DNA from: DATEMK01 sp039914625
GTDB lineage: Bacteria; Bacteroidota; Bacteroidia; AKYH767-A; OLB10
Direction of reading: 5' to 3'
Assembly: GCA_039914625.1 (NCBI GenBank)
Contig: JBDSOU010000157.1
Location: forward strand, 1 to 18,413
DNA length: 18,413 bases
Part shown: positions 7,351-13,610 of the stretch, piece after piece
Numbering within the stretch: the stretch's first letter is position 1
Layout of the letters: each line of letters opens with the position of its first letter
The notes under the pieces: model-generated
What the model was told of the DNA's origin: nothing
Seen by the model: the letters and a program-made list of their open reading frames with translations, nothing else
Databases searched by the model: none
Position numbers and translations under genes: made by a program

Positions 7351-7402
7351 ATATTCAATATTCAATATCCAATGTTCAATATTCAATCCCGATGAATCGG
7401 GA
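7351..7402. repeat. ATTCAAT-type repeats plus a small palindrome
   Basis: The leader of the ATP-grasp-like gene contains several variants of ATTCAAT/TTCAATA (7353-7387). They run directly into TCCCGATGAATCGGGA (7387-7402), a 6-7 bp inverted repeat able to form a hairpin. Both are noncoding and resemble dispersed intergenic elements of Bacteroidota. On the minus strand the hairpin would lie in the 5' leader of the gene starting at 7339. Confidence 0.55.
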
Positions 7403-7458
7403 CAAGTTGTTCAATCAATGATGTGAGCAAAGCAATATTGCTAAATATTTAACGAGGA

Positions 7459-7466
7459 TAAAAGTA
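7459..7466 (-). promoter_or_regulatory. Putative -7 box of the ATP-grasp-like gene
   Basis: Reads TACTTTTA on the minus strand, one base off TAnnTTTG. The same octamer precedes the GCS2 gene and the free receiver gene in this window. It implies a leader of about 110 bases containing the palindrome and ATTCAAT repeats, and suggests the gene can be transcribed separately from the amidotransferase. Confidence 0.35.
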
Positions 7467-7516
7467 AGAAAACTCACACAAAGATTTCAGTGTTCCGAAA
7501 ATTAAAATCTGTAGTT

Positions 7517-8326
7517 TTATACAATCCCTCTTAACTCTTTTGCGGCATTTTTTAAAAACTCAGGGATAACAGTATGGTGAGTCAGAAAAATTTTGTCTTT
7601 ATCATTTAAATGGCCGATCATATCATAATACTTTTGTTCCCCGTGATTTTCGATAATTTGTTTCTTTTTATCCTCGCGCTTGAAATAAAAATCCATTCCC
7701 ACCACATCTGCTTCGGGATGAAACTGCGTACCGAAAATTTCATTTGAAAAACGTATTGCCATCACCGCTCGTTCAAGATTTACATGAGGACGCATTTTTT
7801 CCAGCGCTAAAACTTCCGCCCCGATTTCTTTTATTCGTTTTTCATTAGGCTGTATTACCTGCCAGTCGCGTGAGTCCACAGCATAAAAAGGTTCAGGAAG
7901 ATTTTTTAAAATCGAATCGTTTTTACCTTCCTCAGTTATATGAACAGGAAAAATTCCAAATGCTGTTGATTTTCTCTTGGTAACTTCAGCAATTTTCAGA
8001 TGGTGGGATAACACCTGGAAGGAATGACAAATAAAGAAAGCAAACTTTTTTTCTTTTTTATCATTCACATTATTATCAAAAATCTTATCAGCCAGTTCGA
8101 GGTAATTTTTTTCCCACAGCCCTTCATCATTCAGAGGATCACCGGGACCACCGGTTGAAATATAAATATCATAATCCAACGAGGGAATTTCATTTTTTGA
8201 ACGCGCATCGTAAACATGCCACGTCATTGGATAAATTTGTTCATCCACAATACTTTTAATACAACGCATTCCCTGGTTGGGATGGTTGCAGTACAAATCG
8301 AGAATGGCGATTTTAATCGGATTCAA
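7517..8326 (-). CDS. Class I glutamine amidotransferase (GATase1)
   Basis: 269-residue cytoplasmic protein. The class I triad is visible: nucleophile Cys100 in FFICHSFQVL, and His203/Glu205 in FGTQFHPEAD; the oxyanion/substrate region is STGGPGDP (57-64). The elbow is CHSFQ instead of the usual CxGxQ, so it is a divergent subgroup, though the triad looks functional. Such proteins hydrolyse glutamine and pass ammonia to a synthetase partner, or hydrolyse gamma-glutamyl bonds. It lies between the GCS2-type ligase (83-base gap) and the ATP-grasp-like gene (177-base gap), either of which could be its partner. It is not fused to a GMP synthase domain and lacks that context, so a guaA assignment would be wrong. 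About 60 residues follow the HPE motif, ending in THHTVIPEFLKNAAKEL. Confidence 0.85.
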   Translation of the reverse strand: MNPIKIAILDLYCNHPNQGMRCIKSIVDEQIYPMTWHVYDARSKNEIPSLDYDIYISTGGPGDPLNDEGLWEKNYLELADKIFDNNVNDKKEKKFAFFICHSFQVLSHHLKIAEVTKRKSTAFGIFPVHITEEGKNDSILKNLPEPFYAVDSRDWQVIQPNEKRIKEIGAEVLALEKMRPHVNLERAVMAIRFSNEIFGTQFHPEADVVGMDFYFKREDKKKQIIENHGEQKYYDMIGHLNDKDKIFLTHHTVIPEFLKNAAKELRGIV

Positions 8327-8369
8327 AATGGAAGTTGGGAATTGGAAATCGGATAGTATAAAACGTTTG

Positions 8370-8377
8370 CAAAATTA
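8370..8377 (-). promoter_or_regulatory. -7 box of the amidotransferase gene
   Basis: The minus strand reads TAATTTTG, an exact TAnnTTTG match, about 44 bases upstream of the ATG at 8326. It sits in the 83-base gap after the GCS2 gene, so the amidotransferase may have its own start in addition to read-through. Confidence 0.4.
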
Positions 8378-8409
8378 AACTTATAAACGTCAAGAAATGT
8401 TTCATCAAT

Positions 8410-9555
8410 TTATTTCAATCCCGAATTTGTTTCTTCGATTATGTAATCAACAACTTTTTTAAGATCGTTTGTTTTTTTATATACTTCAAGCTGGCGATCA
8501 GCACCAGTGCCGCGTTTAAGCATTTCAAGAATATATTTAATTTCATGACGGCTGCCTAAACCGTCCACCACATCATTTACAAATTCCAATAATTCGAGAA
8601 TAAGAACAGGAGTGGAAACTTCTTCTTCTTTGCCAAAATCAATAAGTTTTCCGCTGATTCCGTATCTGGCAGCGCGCCATTTGTTTTCCATAATCAACGC
8701 CCTGCCGTAATGACGAAAATCAAGATTGCGTTCCATAAGCTTTACCAGCTTGGCAATAATTGCCTGCATAAGCGCAGCCAATGCAATGGTTTCATCAATA
8801 CGCATCGGCACATCGCAAATCCGGAATTCAATGGTGTTGAAGAAAGGATGCAACCGTACATCGTACCATATTTTTTTTCCGTTGTCAATACATTTTGTTT
8901 TTACAAGCAGGTTGATGTAACGGTCATATTCAGTAGCGCTTGAAAACTCATCAGGGATTCCGGTGCGCGGAAATTTGTCGAACACCTTTACGCGATATGA
9001 TTTGAACCCGGTGTTTCGTCCCAGCCAGAAGGGTGAATTGGTTGACAATGCAAAAATGTGCGGAAGAAAATAACGTGCTGAGTTCATTAACTGCATTCCC
9101 TGTTCGCGGTTTTCAATTCCAACATGCACATGCAATCCGAAAATAAGATTAGAGCGTGCGGCATCTTGCATTTCATTTACAATTTCATGATAGCGCGGTT
9201 GATCGGTTATGAGCTGATCCTGCCAGCGCGAAAACGGGTGTGTACCTGCTGCGGCTATGCGAAGTCCTTTTTTAGCAGCCAGTTTAGCCACCATTTTGCG
9301 CAAGTGTGTAACTTCCCTTCTCGCTTCAGTAACATTGTGGCAGATATTGGTTCCTACTTCCACCATAGACTGATGCATTTCGGCTTTTACCTGTTCTTTA
9401 AGAGTTACTTTTCCTTCTTCCACAATTTCGTGCATGTGCGAACGCAACTCACGGGTCACCGGATCAATGACCTGGAATTCCTCTTCGATGCCGAGCGTGA
9501 AGAGTTTTTTTTCGTGTGGTTTTTTCTTACCAGGCAATTTTATTGAATCGGACAT
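8410..9555 (-). CDS. Carboxylate-amine ligase, YbdK/GCS2 family
   Basis: 381-residue member of the glutamate-cysteine ligase type 2 family, which fold like glutamine synthetase and join an amine to a carboxylate with ATP. Seen motifs: TLGIEEEFQ (20-28) with the metal-binding Glu cluster, GLHVHVGI, SPFWLGRNTGFKSYR and ENKWRAARYG. E. coli YbdK has weak glutamate-cysteine ligase activity, but most members act in other pathways, so glutathione synthesis should not be assumed; no gshB-like gene is alongside. It is the first gene of the three-gene minus-strand set, with a TACTTTTA -7 box about 20 bases upstream of the ATG. The N-terminal lysine-rich MSDSIKLPGKKKPHEKK extends slightly beyond the core domain. 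Confidence 0.9.
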   Translation of the reverse strand: MSDSIKLPGKKKPHEKKLFTLGIEEEFQVIDPVTRELRSHMHEIVEEGKVTLKEQVKAEMHQSMVEVGTNICHNVTEARREVTHLRKMVAKLAAKKGLRIAAAGTHPFSRWQDQLITDQPRYHEIVNEMQDAARSNLIFGLHVHVGIENREQGMQLMNSARYFLPHIFALSTNSPFWLGRNTGFKSYRVKVFDKFPRTGIPDEFSSATEYDRYINLLVKTKCIDNGKKIWYDVRLHPFFNTIEFRICDVPMRIDETIALAALMQAIIAKLVKLMERNLDFRHYGRALIMENKWRAARYGISGKLIDFGKEEEVSTPVLILELLEFVNDVVDGLGSRHEIKYILEMLKRGTGADRQLEVYKKTNDLKKVVDYIIEETNSGLK

Positions 9556-9575
9556 GGATTTTTTTCTTTACGGTT

Positions 9576-9583
9576 TAAAAGTA
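9576..9583 (-). promoter_or_regulatory. Putative -7 box of the carboxylate-amine ligase gene
   Basis: TACTTTTA on the minus strand, one base off TAnnTTTG. The start point would be about 9570, with a leader of about 15 bases before the ATG at 9555. Confidence 0.4.
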
Positions 9584-9682
9584 GAAAAATAATTTAAAAC
9601 GGTTGAATGGTTTATCTTTTAAAGAGGAAATTAATTAATTCCGAAGCCGTTTTTTTATTATTTAAAAAAGGAAAAGTTAAAT

Positions 9683-10213
9683 TTAAATCCATCCGGGGTT
9701 TGCTGAAATTAATCCCTTTTGCTGTAGAATTATAAAAAGAATAATCATCAGTACAAAAGCAATTGCAAAACTTATGGTAAGTTTTTTATATGTTTCTGCA
9801 TTCCTGCGCATTTTGGAGTAGCGATAAATATTGTAAACAGCTTTTTCAGCCCTGTAAAAAGCGCTTTCGCCTTTAACTATATAATCAAACGCCCCATATT
9901 TCATTACATCTACAGCTACCTGAATTTTATCCTGGCGCGAAAGCATTACTATATCCGTATGGGGAGCAATTTTTTTTATTTCGACCAATGCATCCAAACC
10001 ATCCATGGCATCCTTTACAACACTATTCAGATAAAAATCCAGAAAAACAATGTCAGGGTTTTCGTTTGTTTTTGTTATATAGCTGATGCAATCTTCACCG
10101 GTTCCGAAATCTTTAATTTCAAAATCAGACATTTTTGAAAGATGGTCACGAAGCATTTGAAGATGCATCGGATCGTCTTCAACAATAAAAATTAATATGT
10201 TTTTAGCTGACAT
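9683..10213 (-). CDS. Receiver-domain protein with C-terminal membrane anchor (copy 1)
   Basis: 176 residues. Residues 6-125 form a REC domain with the acidic pair Asp13/Asp14 in VEDDP, phospho-acceptor Asp59 (FLDFYLN), switch Ser92 (MLSRQDK) and Lys114 (YIVKGE). A basic stretch RYSKMRRNAETYKK (131-144) follows, then one transmembrane helix LTISFAIAFVLMIILFIIL (145-163) and a short conserved tail QQKGLISANPGWI. There is no output domain. The REC domain should face the cytoplasm and the tail the periplasm (positive-inside rule). It aligns without gaps to the next gene upstream, with 139 of 176 residues identical by hand count, so the pair arose by tandem duplication. Gap between the copies is 72 bases. 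It probably receives phosphoryl groups from the neighbouring HPt protein; this is inference. Confidence 0.85.
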   Translation of the reverse strand: MSAKNILIFIVEDDPMHLQMLRDHLSKMSDFEIKDFGTGEDCISYITKTNENPDIVFLDFYLNSVVKDAMDGLDALVEIKKIAPHTDIVMLSRQDKIQVAVDVMKYGAFDYIVKGESAFYRAEKAVYNIYRYSKMRRNAETYKKLTISFAIAFVLMIILFIILQQKGLISANPGWI

Positions 10214-10285
10214 TAACTATTCAGTATTTTGGAATTAAGAATTGAAGATTAATGCTTCTGAATTCAAGCTGCCAACCGTTAATTT

Positions 10286-10816
10286 TTACATCCATCCCGG
10301 GGCATTGCTGATCAATCCTTTTTGCTGCATATAAATAAATACTGCAATCATAAGTGCAAAAGCTATGGCAAAACTAATGGTGAGCTTTTTATACATATTG
10401 GCATTTTTACGCAGTTTGGAATAGCGATAAATATTGTAAACTGTTTTTTCAGCACGGTAAAAAGCACTTTCTCCTTTTACAATATAATCGAATGCACCGT
10501 ATTTCATTACCTCCACTGCCACCTGAATTTTATCTTGTCCTGAAAGCATGACAACATCAGTATGAGGGGCGATTTTTTTTAATTCGACCAATACATCTAA
10601 TCCGTCCATTGCGTCTTTTACCACGCTGTTCAGATAATAATCGAGAAAAACAATCTCAGGTATTTCATTTTTTTCCTGAATGTGCTTAATACATTCTTCC
10701 CCGGTGCCGAAATCTTTTATATCGAAATCGGACATTTGTTCAAGATGATCGTGAAGCATTTGCAAATGCATCGGATCATCTTCAACGATAAGTATGGTGG
10801 TTTTTTTATTTGCCAT
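10286..10816 (-). CDS. Receiver-domain protein with C-terminal membrane anchor (copy 2)
   Basis: 176 residues starting at ATG 10816 (MANKKTTILIVEDDP). This start gives exactly the length of the downstream copy and removes a doubtful TTG extension to 10825. The REC domain has Asp59 (FLDYYLN), Ser92 (MLSGQDK) and Lys114 (YIVKGE) in this numbering; the basic linker RYSKLRKNANMYKK precedes the membrane helix LTISFAIAFALMIAVFIYM and tail QQKGLISNAPGWM. The SGQDK form of the switch loop is the more usual one; copy 1 has SRQDK. The N-terminal strand and the helix after residue 40 differ most between copies, while the region around the phosphorylation site and the helix-linker are nearly invariant. 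A TATTTTTG -7 box lies 41 bases upstream. Confidence 0.85.
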   Translation of the reverse strand: MANKKTTILIVEDDPMHLQMLHDHLEQMSDFDIKDFGTGEECIKHIQEKNEIPEIVFLDYYLNSVVKDAMDGLDVLVELKKIAPHTDVVMLSGQDKIQVAVEVMKYGAFDYIVKGESAFYRAEKTVYNIYRYSKLRKNANMYKKLTISFAIAFALMIAVFIYMQQKGLISNAPGWM

Positions 10817-10856
10817 AGTAAGCAAAATTTGGAATGATAGATGAGATTAGTAAGGT

Positions 10857-10864
10857 CAAAAATA
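10857..10864 (-). promoter_or_regulatory. -7 box of the twin receiver genes
   Basis: TATTTTTG on the minus strand matches TAnnTTTG exactly and lies in the 99-base gap between the HPt gene and receiver copy 2. It would give a leader of about 35 bases, allowing both receiver copies to be transcribed apart from the kinase and HPt genes. Confidence 0.45.
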
Positions 10865-10915
10865 AAAACAGTTTTAAGATTTAATACCAGGACATTCAAA
10901 AATGTTATCAAGACA

Positions 10916-11257
10916 CTATTGTGAAGCCTTTTCTAATTCGGGATACGCTTCAGCAAGAATATTTTTGAGTGTTGTGATTCGTTCGGAAATATTTTCAAGG
11001 TTTGTTTTTTCAGAGGCATCTCTTTCAATGTTTTTAATCAATTCTTCGGCTGATTTGATGCCCATGTATGAAATTTGCGGCTTCAGTGAATGGGCCGAAC
11101 TTTTAAGATTAGCCCAATCTTCCTTTTTTAAATTTTCTTCCATTGATCCCATCAGAGTGGGAGCATTTTGAAGAAACATTTTAATATACTTGGAATTTTT
11201 GTCACGGTTTCCACCGGTAAATGAATTGAGAAAGGTAAGGTCAACTATATCGGACAT
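10916..11257 (-). CDS. Histidine phosphotransfer (HPt) protein
   Basis: 113 residues from ATG 11257. The HPt four-helix pattern is clear: MSDIVDLTFLNSFTGGN, then KMFLQNAPTLMGSMEENLKK, then the phospho-accepting His in LKSSAHSLKPQISYMG, with the HxLK spacing usual for the domain. It shuttles phosphoryl groups between receiver domains. An upstream in-frame TTG at 11302 overlaps the kinase stop codon (TTGA) and would add 15 residues; the ATG is preferred because it starts exactly at the domain edge. The gene follows the hybrid kinase directly (about 40 bases), so the two are very likely co-transcribed. Confidence 0.85.
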   Translation of the reverse strand: MSDIVDLTFLNSFTGGNRDKNSKYIKMFLQNAPTLMGSMEENLKKEDWANLKSSAHSLKPQISYMGIKSAEELIKNIERDASEKTNLENISERITTLKNILAEAYPELEKASQ

Positions 11258-11298
11258 ATATGTTTGTGATTGGCAGAACTTGATTACTGATAATTGAT

Positions 11299-12921
11299 TC
11301 AATCTTTTTTCAACAAGAGGTTGCTGATTTTAATAAATAAATCTTCGGGGTCAAATGGTTTTGCAATGTAGGAATTCATTCCCGAATCAAAACATTTTTC
11401 TATTTCTTCTTTAATTACATTAGCCGTCATTGCCATGATGGGAATATTTTTTTTGGGAGCATCAAAATTATTCCTGATGAATTTTGTAGCTTCGTATCCA
11501 TCCATTTCAGGCATTTGAATATCCATGATGACCATGTCGTATTCACCTTTCCGCAGCTTTTCCACTGCATCACGACCGTTAACTGCTATATCAAGATGAA
11601 TTCCTTTGATAAGATCGAAAATTGTATCAGCCGCAACAATCTGGTTAAACGCATTATCCTCCACAAGGAGAATTCTTTTCTTTCGCAATTCATCAATAAG
11701 ACCCGGATCAGGATTTTTTACTTTTTCTTTTTTCGTCATTTCCGAACCTATCTGGTAAGGAAGAATGAAACTGAAAGTAGAACCAACGCCCAATGTGCTT
11801 GTGACATGGATAGAGCCTGCCTGTAATTCCACCAATTGTTTGGAGATGGTTAATCCCAAACCGGTTCCCCCATATTTGCGCGTAGTATCGCTGCTTGCCT
11901 GGGTAAAGCTTTCAAAAATTTTCGGAACAATTTCTTCAGCTATGCCAATGCCTGTATCAGTAACAGAAAATTCAATGAGTACATTTTTATTTTCTTCTTT
12001 CAGCTTTTTGCATTGAACGGTAATGCTTCCTTTTTCAGTAAATTTAATTGCATTGCCTGCGAGGTTAAGCAGCACCTGGCTCAGCCGTACTGGATCGCCA
12101 ATAATCATCGGGGGTAATGTCGGATCAATGTCTGTGATCATGTGCAGTCCTTTGTCTTCGGCTTTAAACTTTAATGTTGTTTGTGCTAAGTTCACAGTTT
12201 CAAACAACGAAAAATGAATGCTTTCAAAGCCAATCTTTCCTGCTTCAATTTTTGAGAGGTCAAGAATATCATTAATGATGACCAACAGGTTTTCAGAAGA
12301 ATCTTTAATCGCATTAATATATTTCTGCTGCTGATCGTTCATATTTGTTTTGAGCAACAGGTTTGTCATTCCGATCACCACATTCATCGGTGTGCGTATT
12401 TCGTGGCTCATGTTGGCAAGAAACTGTTGTTCGAATTTCTTTGCTTCCTCTGCTTTCTGTTGAGCAATTTCCGCAATTCTTTTTTCTTCAATGGTTTTTA
12501 CTAATTGATGCTTAGCTTCAATTCCCTGCTTGATGACATTTATTTCAAACAGCGTTTTATTAATAGTAGTCTCCAGGTCATTAAAATCTATGGGTTTGGT
12601 GAGAAAATCAAAAGCTCCGCGGTTCATGGCAGTGCGGATGTTTTCCATATCTCCATAAGCTGAAACCACTACCGCTTTGTAATGAATTTCTTTTTCTTTT
12701 ATTTTAGAAAGCAATGTGAGTCCGTCCATTACCGGCATGTTGATGTCAGTAAGCACCATATCAAGGTCTTTATTATTATCAAGTTTTTGAAGGGCTTCCA
12801 CACCGTTGCTGGCAAATTCAAACTGCAACTCATTACTCCGTATGCGGTGACGAAATTTTTGCCGTATCAACAGCTCAAGATCGGCCTCATCGTCCACTAC
12901 TAAAATTTTACTGGCATTCAT
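11299..12921 (-). CDS. Cytoplasmic hybrid histidine kinase, REC-HisKA-HATPase-REC
   Basis: 540 residues, no membrane segment. An N-terminal receiver (about 4-125) has Asp10/Asp11, phospho-acceptor Asp59 (LTDINMP) and Lys109. A coiled-coil-like, Ala/Glu/Lys/Gln-rich linker (about 135-165) leads to HisKA with His173 (NMSHEIRTPMN). HATPase_c shows the N box with Asn290, the G1 box DTGIGI (322-327) and G2 box GGTGLGL (351-357). The C-terminal receiver (about 415-535) has Glu421/Asp422, Asp467 (IMDIQMPEMDG), Thr499 and Lys521. All catalytic residues are present. It has no sensor domain of its own; input must come through phosphorylation of the N-terminal receiver or from partner proteins. The downstream HPt gene is the obvious acceptor from the C-terminal receiver. 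Confidence 0.95.
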   Translation of the reverse strand: MNASKILVVDDEADLELLIRQKFRHRIRSNELQFEFASNGVEALQKLDNNKDLDMVLTDINMPVMDGLTLLSKIKEKEIHYKAVVVSAYGDMENIRTAMNRGAFDFLTKPIDFNDLETTINKTLFEINVIKQGIEAKHQLVKTIEEKRIAEIAQQKAEEAKKFEQQFLANMSHEIRTPMNVVIGMTNLLLKTNMNDQQQKYINAIKDSSENLLVIINDILDLSKIEAGKIGFESIHFSLFETVNLAQTTLKFKAEDKGLHMITDIDPTLPPMIIGDPVRLSQVLLNLAGNAIKFTEKGSITVQCKKLKEENKNVLIEFSVTDTGIGIAEEIVPKIFESFTQASSDTTRKYGGTGLGLTISKQLVELQAGSIHVTSTLGVGSTFSFILPYQIGSEMTKKEKVKNPDPGLIDELRKKRILLVEDNAFNQIVAADTIFDLIKGIHLDIAVNGRDAVEKLRKGEYDMVIMDIQMPEMDGYEATKFIRNNFDAPKKNIPIMAMTANVIKEEIEKCFDSGMNSYIAKPFDPEDLFIKISNLLLKKD

Positions 12922-13084
12922 TTGGGGAACTAATTACTTCCTGCTACTTTAAGGTTGTTTTGTTGTTTGATCCTTTTCAGAAACTATATTGTTTTAATGA
13001 GTAAAGATAAGAAATCGTTTAAATAACCTTCAAAATTAACATTAAACTTCATTGCTTTAGATAATAACAAGGCTTTTTAAGTAA

Positions 13085-13465
13085 TCAACTGACACCGGAT
13101 ATTTTTTCTTTCAATAATTTAAAATCAATCGGTTTGGTCAGAAACTCATCAGCGCCAAAGCTCATTGCTTTTTCATAATTGGAATGATCGCCATAAGCGG
13201 TTACCATCATGACACGAAGCTGGGGGAATTTCTCTTTCGTTTGACGAAGCAATTCCAGGCCTGTCATGCCCGGCATATTAATATCAGACAGTACCAATAC
13301 GAGGTCAAACGGTTCCAATGTTGACATGTAACGAAGAGCCTCTTCACCTGAAAAGGCAAAATGAAATTCTAATTCGTGATCGCGAATATCTTTTCTGAAC
13401 TTCTGAACGAAGAGCGGTTCTACATCCGTTTCATCGTCCACTACTAAAATTTTGAGCATAGTCAT
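13085..13465 (-). CDS. Single-domain response regulator
   Basis: 126 residues, one receiver domain and nothing else. Asp10/Asp11 (VVDDE), phospho-acceptor Asp61 (LSDINMP), Thr89 (VTAYGD) and Lys111 (LTKPID) are present. It closely resembles the N-terminal receiver of the neighbouring hybrid kinase: both share the QKFR..IR..EL.F.FA..G.EAL pattern and the TKPIDF end, so one probably derives from the other. A second start (MLKILVVDD, ATG 13459) is equally possible. It stands 163 bases upstream of the kinase on the same strand, with a TACTTTTA -7 box 15 bases before its start. It may be a competing acceptor (phosphate sink) or a diffusible signal carrier. Confidence 0.9.
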   Translation of the reverse strand: MTMLKILVVDDETDVEPLFVQKFRKDIRDHELEFHFAFSGEEALRYMSTLEPFDLVLVLSDINMPGMTGLELLRQTKEKFPQLRVMMVTAYGDHSNYEKAMSFGADEFLTKPIDFKLLKEKISGVS

Positions 13466-13480
13466 ATTTTGAAATCGCTC

Positions 13481-13488
13481 TAAAAGTA
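13481..13488 (-). promoter_or_regulatory. Putative -7 box of the single-domain regulator gene
   Basis: TACTTTTA on the minus strand, one base off TAnnTTTG, with flanks (CTACTTTTAGA) like those at the GCS2 gene. The transcript would start close to 13475, about 10 bases before the ATG. Confidence 0.4.
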
Positions 13489-13556
13489 GAAAAAAATATT
13501 AAATTGAGAAAGAAACCAAGAGATTAGAAAAAAAACAGAAGGGGAGAAAAGAGAAA

Positions 13557-13605
13557 ATGAGAAAGTGAGAAAGGGGCACAAGCGCATCCTCCCTCACTTT
13601 CTCAT
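13557..13605 (-). terminator. Inverted repeat after the exported-protein gene, possible terminator
   Basis: ATGAGAAAGTGAG (13557-13569) and CTCACTTTCTCAT (13593-13605) are perfect 13-base complements separated by 23 bases, starting five bases past the stop codon at 13611. On the minus strand the stem is followed by a T-rich tract (TTTCTCTTTTCTC), so it may act as a terminator. The stem sequence is a GAAAGTGAGA-type repeat that also appears at 16107-16122. Confidence 0.5.
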
Positions 13606-13610
13606 GGTCA

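Noticed and set aside
7517..8326. Calling the amidotransferase guaA (GMP synthase).
   Set aside because: Only the glutaminase domain is present, with no ATP-pyrophosphatase or dimerisation domain, and the nucleophile elbow differs.
9124..9546. Plus-strand 140-codon frame.
   Set aside because: Antisense shadow of the strongly supported GCS2-family ligase; its translation has no recognisable domain.
8410..9555. Calling the GCS2-family gene gshA for glutathione synthesis.
   Set aside because: YbdK-type members usually are not the physiological glutathione ligase, and there is no gshB-like partner; the neighbours point to another pathway.
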